10,575 nucleotides of DNA from Chloroflexota bacterium (GCA_011051745.1 DRKO01000243.1:1-10575); one strand, 5' to 3'. Shown: positions 1 to 7,381, counted from the first letter of the stretch. Notes: generated by a model from the letters alone, not told the origin. Made by a program: numbers and translations.

Positions 1-743
1 GTCATGTGCCCGAACTCCCCGGCGAAGCCCGTGCGGCCCTTGAACAGAACGCCGTTCCGCACGATGGCTCCTCCGAGGCCAACCTCGACGCTGATATACA
101 GCACATCGTCGCAGCCCTGCGCGGAGCCGAAATAATACTCGCCCAGGGCGGCCATGTTGGCTTCGTTGTCCACGAAGACGGGAGCCGTACAGACCTCCTG
201 GACGATGGCACGCATCGGCACGTCCCGCCAGCCCAGGTTGGGGGCGAAGAGCAACGTCCCGTTTGACTCATCCACCAGGCCGGGGACGCCCACCGCCACC
301 CCCAGAAGCGGCCCTTCGTTCCCCTCTGGACGGGCAGCCTCACAGATCAGGTTCAGCAGACGGGTGATGATCGCGTCCTGGCTGCTGTGGCGGATGCTCT
401 CCCGATGCCGCCAGACGACCTCGGCAGCGAAGTTGGCCCGGATGACCGAGATATAATCCACGCCGATGTCAACGCTCACAATGTGCCCGGCAGCCGGGTT
501 CAACTCCAGCAACACCGCCGGGCGGCCCACACCGGCAGTATCCAGCCCAACCTCGTGGACAAAGTGGTAGTCAATTAGCTCACGCACCAGACTTGACACG
601 GTCGTTTTGTTTAACCCCGTCATCTCAGCCAGTGCTGCCCGTGAAACAGGAGCATGCTCGCGAAGGTAATTCATGATTAACGAGAGATTGATCTCGCGTA
701 CCAGCGCCTGATCGCCGGTGCGGATCGGGGAGTGGCGTGACAT
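1..743 (-). CDS. ROK-family transcriptional repressor (NagC/XylR type), partial
   Basis: The frame is open from an ATG at 741-743 to the window edge, giving 247 codons of a protein normally near 400 residues. Residues about 15-65 form a winged helix-turn-helix (SRAALAEMTGLNKTTVSSLV), the DNA-binding head of ROK repressors. A GRPAVLLELNP junction follows, then the ROK actin-like fold: VSVDIGVDYISV (a degenerate first phosphate motif, usual in repressors as opposed to sugar kinases), GVAVGVPGLVD, APNLGW, VDNEANMAALGEYYFG and AGEFGHMT at the edge. The zinc-binding cysteine motif that normally follows GHMT would lie outside the window. An AGGAG site sits 4 bases before the ATG. ROK repressors usually sense a sugar or sugar phosphate and control a neighbouring carbohydrate operon; the ligand cannot be read here. 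The gene has its own promoter and probable operator upstream, which suggests autoregulation. Confidence 0.93.
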   Translation of the reverse strand, partial: MSRHSPIRTGDQALVREINLSLIMNYLREHAPVSRAALAEMTGLNKTTVSSLVRELIDYHFVHEVGLDTAGVGRPAVLLELNPAAGHIVSVDIGVDYISVIRANFAAEVVWRHRESIRHSSQDAIITRLLNLICEAARPEGNEGPLLGVAVGVPGLVDESNGTLLFAPNLGWRDVPMRAIVQEVCTAPVFVDNEANMAALGEYYFGSAQGCDDVLYISVEVGLGGAIVRNGVLFKGRTGFAGEFGHM

Positions 744-763
744 GCGGCTCCTGGGCTCCCTGA

Positions 764-778
764 TGTCTCATAGAGACA
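764..778. promoter_or_regulatory. Perfect palindrome in the leader of the ROK gene
   Basis: TGTCTC and GAGACA form a perfect 6-bp inverted repeat with a 3-base spacer (ATA), centred about 28 bases upstream of the ROK start codon and 12 bases before its AGGAG site. A run of six T follows on the plus strand. No plus-strand gene ends here, so a terminator reading is unlikely. It could be a second operator or an RNA hairpin close to the ribosome-binding site. Confidence 0.4.
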
Positions 779-901
779 AGTTTTTTGTGTCGCTCCGGAA
801 CACGGGTGTTTCACACAGACCGGGCGCTTGATCTGGCTGCAGGCTCAGGGGTTACACGTAGCCAGTGGAATGAAGAGGATGCCCGGCTGGAAAGCCCCCT
901 T

Positions 902-924
902 GTTTGTTGGCACAACCAACTAAC
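902..924 (-). promoter_or_regulatory. Probable operator overlapping the ROK transcription start
   Basis: Two 9-base arms, GTTTGTTGG at 902-910 and CCAACTAAC at 916-924, are inverted repeats with a single mismatch around a 5-base centre. On the minus strand the element begins 7 bases downstream of the TACAAT -10 box, so it covers the expected start point and first transcribed bases. This is a classic repressor position. ROK proteins bind dyad sites, so self-repression by the adjacent gene is a reasonable inference. Confidence 0.5.
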
Positions 925-931
925 TGTTTCT

Positions 932-960
932 ATTGTAGAGGAATTTCCCCGGCAGGTCAA
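932..960 (-). promoter_or_regulatory. Sigma70-type promoter of the ROK gene
   Basis: On the minus strand TTGACC (955-960) and TACAAT (932-937) match the -35 and -10 consensus at 5 of 6 positions each, with an ideal 17-base spacer. The predicted start is near 925, leaving a leader of about 180 bases before the ROK ATG. The remainder of the 744-1116 gap holds only the inverted repeats listed separately; no convincing ORF was seen. Confidence 0.7.
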
Positions 961-1040
961 GTAGGTCGTGGGATGCTGTGTCCCCTGTGGCCCGCCATCC
1001 GCCGATCCTTAACCCGGAACAGTGCATCTCCCCAGGACAT

Positions 1041-1070
1041 GCCTTCCCTCATTGTACGACAGGGGAAGGC
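1041..1070. repeat. Inverted repeat downstream of the kinase operon
   Basis: GCCTTCCC (1041-1048) and GGGAAGGC (1063-1070) are a perfect 8-bp inverted repeat with a 14-base loop, 47 bases past the stop codon of the minus-strand pseudokinase gene. It could end or stabilise that transcript. There is no T-run after it on the minus strand, so a standard intrinsic terminator is not supported. Confidence 0.4.
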
Positions 1071-1094
1071 GTGACAATAGAGACACTGCCGGGC

Positions 1095-1113
1095 CAATTG
1101 ACAGGGTCAATTG
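1095..1113. repeat. Perfect inverted repeat directly after the pseudokinase stop codon
   Basis: CAATTGAC (1095-1102) and GTCAATTG (1106-1113) are a perfect 8-bp inverted repeat with a 3-base spacer, beginning 3 bases after the TGA at 1117-1119. The position suggests a 3'-end hairpin. The stem is AT-rich and lacks a T-tract on the minus strand, so it may instead be a protein-binding site. Confidence 0.45.
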
Positions 1114-1116
1114 AGA

Positions 1117-3285
1117 TCAGGGGGCGGGTTGCCATGTGCCGCCGTATTCATCAAAGCGGGAATCGGTGAACTGCTGAACGATCTCCCCGTCCAGATCGAG
1201 GGCGTAAAGGTCAAGGTTGCCCGTCCGGTCGGACGAGACGAGGAGCAGCGTCCCATCGGGCGAGAAGCGCGGCGTGTAATAGTTGAAGGGGTCGTCGGTC
1301 AACTGCCGGATGATGCACTCGTTGACGATGGGGCAGGCGGCGTTTGCCAGAAAGACCTCCCGCCGGTTGTTCACCGTAGCGGCGAAGGCGACCATGGAGC
1401 GATCGGGGGAGTAACTGAGGAAGCTGATGTCCCCTGCCGCTTTCGTGATCGGTTCCCGCAGGCCCGTGTCGAGCGCGACACGCTGGATGTCCGGCACGGT
1501 TGAGGTGGGCGGGAAGCCAAAGATCGTGAGCGTCTCCCCATCGGGAGCCCAGTCAATCAGCGTGACCTCGCCCACGCCGGGCGGGAGCTGGACGAGCGTG
1601 GTCTCTTCGTCACCATCGAGCACATGGGAGCGGATCAGGGAACGGGTCCCGTCTATCGAGAAGTAGGCGAGGGTGGCCCCGTTGGGCGACCAGAGCGGCG
1701 TGGAGTCGATGCGGAAGCCGCGCGTTATCTGTCGGCGGTTCTGGCCATTGCTGTCCACCACGTAGATATGCTGGCCGGTCGGGTCTTCCGGCGAGTGGAA
1801 GGCCAGCAGCGAGCCGTCCGGCGACCAGGCCGGACCGCCGTCGTCTACCCCGTTGGCCGTGACCTGCGTCAACTCCCCGCTGGCGGGGTTCAGGATAAAT
1901 ATCTCGGCGTCGCCGTCCCGCTCGGAGACAAGCGCGATCAACCCCTGGCTTCCGGCGAAGGGGGTAGGGGTCAGGGTGGGGGTCGGCGTGGGGGTCACGG
2001 TGGGCCGGGGGGTCTCGGTCGCGATCAGAGCGGTTGCCGTCATCATGGCCGAGAGGGCCTCCTGGGTGGCGGTGTTGACGGCGTTCAGGGTGGCGTTGGC
2101 CTGAGTGGCGGCGACCTCGGCGACCCGCGTCTGTTCGTTGTGGATCGCGACCAGCGTCGCCTGATTGACCTGACGGCGCACCTCCAGCCCGCCCACCACT
2201 CCGACAACGAACCACGACACGATCAGGAGCAGCAGGCCGAGCAGGGCAGTATACCAGCGTGCCCCGCTCCGGCGGCGGGCGCTTCGCTCCCGCTGCCTGC
2301 GCCACCGGCGTATTGCCCGCCGACCGGGAGCTGCCTCATGGCGGGTGGGATGAGTGTCTTCGTCCGCCTCCGGGAGCGGCACAGGGAGCGGTTTCCCCTC
2401 CTCCTGACGGGGCAGGAGAGCAGTGATGTCCGGACGACGCACGGCGTCCGTTGTCACGCCGGTGGCGAGCGTCAGAGCGCGTGAAAGCTCCCCCGCCGAG
2501 CGGAAACGCTCCTCCGGGTTCTTCGCCAGCGCCTTCAGGATGATCGCCTCCACCTCCGGCGGAATCTCCGGGTTGAAGGTGCGGGGCGAGGGCGCGGGCT
2601 CGTTGACGTGCAACATCACCTGCGCTGCTGATGACTCGGCCTCGAAGGGCAGCCGTCCTGTCAGCGCCTCGAAGAGGATCACGCCCAGTTCGTAAATGTC
2701 CACGGCGGGCGTGAGGATACGCTCCCCGCGTGCCACCTCCGGCGCGATGTAGGCGGGCGTGCCGATGTACCCGGCGTTGGTCATCATGACGAGCGCCTCC
2801 CGCACGCGGGCCAGGCTGAAATCGGAGAGATAGGCGTCGCCCTCCTCGTCGAGAAGGATGTTGCTCGGCTTCAGGTTGCGGTGAAGGATGCCCCGCTGGT
2901 GGGCGTAGTCGAGCGCGGAGGCCACCTGCTGGATGACGGGGACGATCTCCTCCGGCGTGAGCTGCCCGTATCGCTTCAGCAGATCGGCCAGCGTGCCCCC
3001 GGCCACGTAGCGCATGACGATGTAAGTTATGTCCTGATCGCGCCCCACGTCGTAGATCGGCAGGATGTGCGGATGCTCCAGACGGGAGAGGATGCGCACC
3101 TCGTGCTCAAAGCGCGACTGGAAGGTCGGCTCGTCGAAGGCGTCGCTGTGAAAGACCTTGACGGCGACGATCTGCTCCGTTGTAAGCTGGCGGGCGCGGT
3201 AGACGCTCGATATATCCCCGTAACCCAGCAATGCCAGGATGTCGTATTGACCGATCTGTTTACCGACAAGCGCATCTCTTGACAC
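1117..3285 (-). CDS. Membrane Ser/Thr (pseudo)kinase with PD40 propeller
   Basis: This 722-residue protein has the layout of a bacterial membrane Ser/Thr kinase. Residues about 10-275 are the kinase fold, with a GYGDISSV loop, AVK lysine K43, IAPE and DIYELG. The catalytic loop reads HRNLKPSN (N137 where Asp is expected) and the metal motif reads DFS (155-157) instead of DFG, so transfer activity is probably weak or absent. A basic juxtamembrane stretch (322-343) precedes one membrane helix (about 345-366). An Ala/Thr-rich stalk and a TPTPTPTLTPTP linker lead to a six-blade PD40 propeller (about 447-722) with W/Y/F-S/A-P-D/N motifs at 487, 532, 579, 625 and 674. A CPIVNEC pair (651-657) may form a disulfide outside the cell. 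The start is GTG, 8 bases after GGAGG. It lies 17 bases downstream of the intact kinase, so the two are probably co-transcribed and may act together. The fold is secure; the loss of activity is inferred. Confidence 0.93.
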   Translation of the reverse strand: MSRDALVGKQIGQYDILALLGYGDISSVYRARQLTTEQIVAVKVFHSDAFDEPTFQSRFEHEVRILSRLEHPHILPIYDVGRDQDITYIVMRYVAGGTLADLLKRYGQLTPEEIVPVIQQVASALDYAHQRGILHRNLKPSNILLDEEGDAYLSDFSLARVREALVMMTNAGYIGTPAYIAPEVARGERILTPAVDIYELGVILFEALTGRLPFEAESSAAQVMLHVNEPAPSPRTFNPEIPPEVEAIILKALAKNPEERFRSAGELSRALTLATGVTTDAVRRPDITALLPRQEEGKPLPVPLPEADEDTHPTRHEAAPGRRAIRRWRRQRERSARRRSGARWYTALLGLLLLIVSWFVVGVVGGLEVRRQVNQATLVAIHNEQTRVAEVAATQANATLNAVNTATQEALSAMMTATALIATETPRPTVTPTPTPTLTPTPFAGSQGLIALVSERDGDAEIFILNPASGELTQVTANGVDDGGPAWSPDGSLLAFHSPEDPTGQHIYVVDSNGQNRRQITRGFRIDSTPLWSPNGATLAYFSIDGTRSLIRSHVLDGDEETTLVQLPPGVGEVTLIDWAPDGETLTIFGFPPTSTVPDIQRVALDTGLREPITKAAGDISFLSYSPDRSMVAFAATVNNRREVFLANAACPIVNECIIRQLTDDPFNYYTPRFSPDGTLLLVSSDRTGNLDLYALDLDGEIVQQFTDSRFDEYGGTWQPAP

Positions 3286-3302
3286 TCTGTTTGCCTCCGG
3301 AG

Positions 3303-5375
3303 CTAGGGTTCCTCAGGGTGAGGCTGCCAGGCCGGGGCCACATCATTGGCAGCTTCAAAAGTCAGTTGCAGCAGTTCACCGGTCAGAAGGTTGTAGACGA
3401 AGAGATCATAGAAGCTATCCCCGTCCCGGTTGGAATCGAACGCAAGCCGCGAGCCATCCGGCGACCAGGCCGGATCGTCGTCGTGAACCTGCCCGCCGGT
3501 CACCTGTTCGGACGCCTGGCCGAGCAGTTCCATCACAAAGATCGCCCGTTGCCCCGCCGGTAGCCCTTCCGCCGACGTGTAGGCGATGTGCTGGCCGTCC
3601 GGCGACCAGTCCAGCCACTGGTCGAGCACTCCGTTGTCCGTCAGGCGGTAGGGCGTTCCCCCCTCGGCGTCAACGATGTAAAGGTCGTTGCTGTCCAGAT
3701 CGTTGGGCATACGGGCATGATACCCGATCCGAAGCCCATCCGGCGACCAGCGGGGGGTCAGATCGTCGTAGTCGTTGAAGGTAAGCTGGCGCACGTCGCT
3801 GCCGTCCGTTCGCATCACGTAAATCTCAAAGTCGCCGTCCCGGTTGGATGAGAAGGCGATCCACTCTCCATCAGGCGACCAGTCCGGATCGGCGTCTGAG
3901 ATGGCGTTGTTCGTCAACTGCCGGACGCCGCTCCCGTCGGCGTTCATGATCTTGATCTCAGCGTCACCATCCGTCTGGGAGGCGAAGACGATCTGCCGCC
4001 CGTCGGGAGACCAGGCCGGATCGAAGTCGTTCGCCGCGTTGCTGGTCAACTGGCGCAGGTTGGAGCCGTCAATGTCGAGCAGGTAAATCTCGTAATCCCC
4101 GTCCCGGTTCGAGGCGAAGGCCAGCCGGTCGCCACCGCCCGGCGGCGGCAGCGACACGCCGGGCAGGGTGGGCGTTCCGGCAGGAGTCGGCCTCTCCGTG
4201 CCGGTGGGGGTCAGCGTGGGATCGGAACCGGCCACGCTGACGGGCGGAGGGGCGAAGATCGCCAGCAGAGAAGCCGGATTCCCGTCCGTCAGGAAGAGGG
4301 CGGTCCCCACAATCCCGGCCACCAGCGCCAGAAACAGGCCCGGAATGAGCACCCACATCCCGGCCCGCCGTTCCTCCTCTGCCTCTACGTAACCGGCGGA
4401 GACGGCTTCCTCCCCGACCGGCAGGATCGGCTCCGGGGAGACGTGCTCCTGCGTCGGGGGTGGCTCTCCCTGCGGAGCGGCGTTCCCCGCCGCGCGGGGG
4501 TGAGAGGGAGTCGTGTCTTCAAGCGAGGGCGACAGGCGGGCCACCGACCGGCCCGGCAGGGCGGCCCGCGCCAGCTCCTGCGCAAATTCCCCGGCGGTCC
4601 GGTAACGTTCGCGGGGCGTCTTAGCCAGACAGCGCCGCAGGACAGCGTCCACCCCGGGGCTGACGCTGGAGGCGATCTCCCGGGCCGAGGGAACCGGCTC
4701 CAGAACGTGCGCCATCAGCACTTTCATGGGGTCTTCGTCGGAGTAGGGCGTCAGGCCGGTCAGCATCTCGAAGGCGATCACGCCCAGGGCGTAAATATCC
4801 ACCGCCCCCGTGATCTCCTCCCCCTTGCGGACCATCTCCGGGGCGATGTAAGGCGGCGTGCCGATCACGCGCGATCCGGTCAGGCTGATGGCTTCCGTCA
4901 CGCGGGCGATGCCAAAATCGGCCAGATAGGCGTTCCGGCTGTTATCGAGCAGGATGTTGGAGGGCTTGAGATCGCGATGGATGATGCCTCGCTCGTGAGC
5001 ATAGTCGAGGGCATCCGCCACCTGCTCCACCAGCCGGACGGTTACCGCCAGCGGCGGCGGGCCGTTGTTGATCAGATCGGTCAGCGTCCCGCCGGGCAGG
5101 TAGCGCATCACGATATACGGGATGCCCCGATCCTCCCCCACGTCATAGACGGGCAGGATGTGCAGGTGCTCCAGGCGGGCGATGGTGCGTGCCTCCTGCT
5201 GAAAGCGGATCAGGAACGTTTCCTCGTGCATGAACTCGCGGGGCAGGACTTTGATCGCAACCAGGCGATCCATTGAGGGCTGGTAGGCAAGGTAAACGGC
5301 GGACATCCCCCCCTTGCCCAGCAGCATGCGGATTTCGTACTGTCCCAGGTTCTGGCCGATCAGGTTTTCTGCCAT
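3303..5375 (-). CDS. PknB-type membrane Ser/Thr protein kinase with PD40 propeller sensor
   Basis: A 690-residue transmembrane kinase expected to phosphorylate Ser/Thr of cytoplasmic proteins. Residues about 12-280 form a complete kinase domain: GKGGMSAV nucleotide loop, K42 of VAIK, E61, HRDLKPSN with catalytic D135 and N140, DFG at D153, TPPYIAPE and DIYALG. A Pro-rich linker leads to a single membrane helix (about 340-362). A Thr/Pro spacer and a six-blade PD40/TolB-like propeller (about 415-690) follow, with NRDGDxEIYxxxxDGS and WSPDG motifs. The propeller should face outward and sense a ligand or partner. A longer frame begins at 5429, but a TATAAT box lies inside that extension and AGGA sits 9 bases before the ATG at 5375, so the shorter start is preferred. 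It is the first gene of an operon with the pseudokinase. Its substrate is unknown. Confidence 0.95.
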   Translation of the reverse strand: MAENLIGQNLGQYEIRMLLGKGGMSAVYLAYQPSMDRLVAIKVLPREFMHEETFLIRFQQEARTIARLEHLHILPVYDVGEDRGIPYIVMRYLPGGTLTDLINNGPPPLAVTVRLVEQVADALDYAHERGIIHRDLKPSNILLDNSRNAYLADFGIARVTEAISLTGSRVIGTPPYIAPEMVRKGEEITGAVDIYALGVIAFEMLTGLTPYSDEDPMKVLMAHVLEPVPSAREIASSVSPGVDAVLRRCLAKTPRERYRTAGEFAQELARAALPGRSVARLSPSLEDTTPSHPRAAGNAAPQGEPPPTQEHVSPEPILPVGEEAVSAGYVEAEEERRAGMWVLIPGLFLALVAGIVGTALFLTDGNPASLLAIFAPPPVSVAGSDPTLTPTGTERPTPAGTPTLPGVSLPPPGGGDRLAFASNRDGDYEIYLLDIDGSNLRQLTSNAANDFDPAWSPDGRQIVFASQTDGDAEIKIMNADGSGVRQLTNNAISDADPDWSPDGEWIAFSSNRDGDFEIYVMRTDGSDVRQLTFNDYDDLTPRWSPDGLRIGYHARMPNDLDSNDLYIVDAEGGTPYRLTDNGVLDQWLDWSPDGQHIAYTSAEGLPAGQRAIFVMELLGQASEQVTGGQVHDDDPAWSPDGSRLAFDSNRDGDSFYDLFVYNLLTGELLQLTFEAANDVAPAWQPHPEEP

Positions 5376-5408
5376 GACGTTGTTTCCTGCGGTGTCTCCA
5401 CAGCCCCG

Positions 5409-5437
5409 ATTATAGACGGTTTGCGCCATGTTTGAAA
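5409..5437 (-). promoter_or_regulatory. Promoter of the kinase/pseudokinase operon
   Basis: A perfect TATAAT reads on the minus strand at 5409-5414. A weak -35 (TTTCAA, 5432-5437) stands 17 bases upstream. The predicted start near 5402 gives a leader of about 27 bases carrying AGGA before the ATG at 5375. This placement argues against translation from the upstream ATG at 5429. Confidence 0.55.
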
Positions 5438-5504
5438 CATGCCTCTCCGGCGTCCTTTTCCTTTCCCGTTATGTGCCGGTACGGGGAGCGCAGGCCCCGC
5501 GCTT

Positions 5505-5674
5505 TCCAACTTTTTCTAACCTATTTTTCATATTTGTCTTATTCTTTTTTTGTGCTATTTGGGTACTTTTTCACAAAGAGGAGACGGATTCTCGCTATAC
5601 TTTTTGACAGAGTTTATTTTGCGGTTATGCGAAATTATGAAACATCATTCAGTGTGTTTTCAGGGGGAGAAATC
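5505..5674. promoter_or_regulatory. T-tract-rich divergent upstream region with promoter elements for the repeat protein
   Basis: This stretch is far more AT-rich than its surroundings and carries T runs at 5511-5515, 5524-5528, 5533-5535, 5545-5551, 5558-5560, 5567-5571 and 5601-5605, mostly spaced close to one helical turn, which suggests curved DNA. For the plus-strand gene, a TATACT (5596-5601) and a TTGACA (5604-5609) are visible, but neither has a well-spaced partner, so the exact promoter is uncertain. GGGGGAGA sits just before the ATG at 5675. The frame is open through here back to 5432, but the encoded stretch looks like translated non-coding DNA. Confidence 0.45.
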
Positions 5675-7381
5675 ATGAGAAAATTTCATTATCCTGTAAT
5701 GGGGATCGCAATTCTGGTGCTTGCAGGTGCGCTGCTGATTCCTTCGGCCATTGCCCGCGCCGATTGCCAGCCCCCGCCGGACAACGGCGATAACGCCATC
5801 ACCTGCACGGGCGTGCATAACGGCACGCTGAACGCACGTGGTGGCGATGATACCGTTGTCGTTGATAACGGCGCGCGGGTGAGAGGCAGCGTGCGGGGCA
5901 GCGATGGAAACGACATCATCACCAACAACGGGCGCGTGAACCAGAACCTCGACGGCGGCAACGACAACGACGTTATCGTCAACAATGGCCGCGTGAATCG
6001 CAGCATCACCGGCGGAGGCGGTGACGATCAGGTCACAAACACCGGCACGGTGAACCGGACCATCAACGGCGGAAGCGGCGATGATGTCATCACCAATCAG
6101 GCCGGAGGCTCCGTCCGCGATATCCGGGGCAGCGGCGGTGACGACCAGATCATCAACGATGGCCGCGTGAACCGGAACCTCGACGGCGGCAACAACAACG
6201 ACGTTATCGTCAACAATGGCCGGGTGAATCGCAACATCACCGGCGGAGGCGGTGACGATCAGGTCACAAACACCGGTACGGTGAACCGGACCATTAACGG
6301 TGGCAACGGGAATGATGTCGTCGTCAATCAGGCCGGAGGCTCCGCCCGTGATATCCGGGGTGGCGGCGGTGGCGATCAGATTGACAACTACGGGACCGTC
6401 CATCGCGACATCAGCGGGCAGAGCGGAAATGATACTGTTGTAAACCATGATACCGGCGTTGTGGACGATGATATCTTCGGAAGCGGCGGCAACGACGTTA
6501 TCGTCAACAATGGCCGCGTGGGCGATGATGTGAACGGAGGTAACGGGAACGACCAGATCGCCAACAGCGGGACGGTGGGCGATCTTCTGGCCGGTGGCGG
6601 GGGGAACGACATCATAACCAACAACGGCACGGTGGGCGGAGACATCAACTCCGGCCCCGGCAATGATGTGGTGGTGCACAACGGCACGGTGAACGATGAC
6701 CTGCTCACGGGTAGCGGTGACGATGAGGTCACCATCAACGGGCACGTTGACGATCAGGTCAACACCTCGCGCGGGGATGATACCGTCATCCTCCAGAACG
6801 GGGCCAGCGGCAACTCCGGCGGCTCTCCGAACACGCTTCGCGTCAACGGTGGGCCGGGGAACGATGAGCTGCGCTTCGACCTGACCGTCAGCAACCCCGC
6901 CGAGGAACAGCGCCTCCATAACGAGATCGCCGCCGCCAGCCCGAACAACGGCAGCCTTGCTTTCGGCAGTCAGTTGTTCCAGTGGCTCAACTTTGAGCGG
7001 CTGGTGGATATGGTGCGGCTGGTGTTCGCTCCGACCGAGCAGCCGGAGCCAGCGGAGCCCGACCCCTGCATCCTCAATGACGGCGTGAATCTGGCCGTCT
7101 GTCGCTATCCGAATGGCGACGTGGCCTTCCTGCGGCTCAGGAACGGCGAGGGTCGGCTGCACAGCTACCTCTCCGCCGCCGAGCTGGGAGCTACCCCGCC
7201 CGGAGGGGTGGTTCTGGATCGCATTGATGATGAGGGATACCGTCTCCGCGTCAGTCGCACGACGGAGGGCGATTTCCTGATCGAGATGTACGCCCCCGGC
7301 ACGGACGACACCGACGGGGAGTTTCTGGAGCAGACCGGCCCGGACGTTCAGCCGGTGGTGACCTACCGCCTGCCGCTGTAA
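5675..7381 (+). CDS. Secreted RTX-like repeat (beta-solenoid) protein
   Basis: A 568-residue protein. Residues 1-29 are a Sec signal peptide: MRKFH, a hydrophobic core, and ARA before D30. From about residue 55 to 400 run some 17 tandem units of 19 (occasionally 20-21) residues. Each pairs an RTX-type nonapeptide, GGxGNDxIx, with a NNGxVxxxI half. The Asp/Gly pattern predicts a calcium-binding beta-solenoid, here exported by Sec and not by a type I system. The segment near 415-450 contains FQWLNFERLV, a style of cap seen after such solenoids. A C-terminal domain (about 465-568) with a CxxxxGVNLAVC pair is not recognised. The start was chosen because the ATG at 5675 follows GGGGGAGA and opens the signal peptide; the upstream extension to 5432 is implausible. 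The gene is transcribed divergently from the kinase operon and ends at a strong terminator. A surface or adhesive role is possible but unproven. Confidence 0.88.
   Translation: MRKFHYPVMGIAILVLAGALLIPSAIARADCQPPPDNGDNAITCTGVHNGTLNARGGDDTVVVDNGARVRGSVRGSDGNDIITNNGRVNQNLDGGNDNDVIVNNGRVNRSITGGGGDDQVTNTGTVNRTINGGSGDDVITNQAGGSVRDIRGSGGDDQIINDGRVNRNLDGGNNNDVIVNNGRVNRNITGGGGDDQVTNTGTVNRTINGGNGNDVVVNQAGGSARDIRGGGGGDQIDNYGTVHRDISGQSGNDTVVNHDTGVVDDDIFGSGGNDVIVNNGRVGDDVNGGNGNDQIANSGTVGDLLAGGGGNDIITNNGTVGGDINSGPGNDVVVHNGTVNDDLLTGSGDDEVTINGHVDDQVNTSRGDDTVILQNGASGNSGGSPNTLRVNGGPGNDELRFDLTVSNPAEEQRLHNEIAAASPNNGSLAFGSQLFQWLNFERLVDMVRLVFAPTEQPEPAEPDPCILNDGVNLAVCRYPNGDVAFLRLRNGEGRLHSYLSAAELGATPPGGVVLDRIDDEGYRLRVSRTTEGDFLIEMYAPGTDDTDGEFLEQTGPDVQPVVTYRLPL
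5951..6412 (+). repeat. 231-bp tandem duplication within the solenoid gene
   Basis: Positions 5951-6181 and 6182-6412 are tandem copies encoding four solenoid units (77 residues). The first 110 bases differ at only about four positions, and the similarity decays toward the end of the copy. A 30-base stretch at 5966-5995 occurs again without change at 6491-6520, outside the pair. Confidence 0.8.

Noticed and set aside
1624..2484. 286-codon plus-strand open frame opposite the pseudokinase gene
   Set aside because: It is antisense to a well-supported kinase/propeller gene and its translation is low-complexity Gly/Arg-rich with no recognisable domain.
4443..5276. 277-codon plus-strand open frame opposite the intact kinase
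   Set aside because: It is the antisense shadow of the kinase domain, shows no domain pattern and has no ribosome-binding site.
5483..5507. GC-rich hairpin (AGCGC/GCGCT core) followed by T-rich sequence, resembling a terminator
   Set aside because: No plus-strand gene ends upstream, the stem needs two G-T pairs to extend, and the T-run is not adjacent. It could at most be an attenuator, for which there is no further support.
5432..5674. 81-codon N-terminal extension of the solenoid protein
   Set aside because: It translates a T-rich region into Phe/Tyr-rich sequence, lacks a ribosome-binding site at its start and would bury the signal peptide that begins at 5675.
5951..6412. Regular repeats considered as a CRISPR array
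   Set aside because: The repeats are in-frame coding units without unique spacers, and no cas genes are nearby.
5660..7162. A 500-codon open frame on the minus strand opposite the solenoid gene
   Set aside because: It mirrors the repeat structure and codon bias of the plus-strand gene, and its product is a monotonous Val/Ile/Ala/Asp repeat. The plus-strand frame has a signal peptide, ribosome-binding site and terminator.
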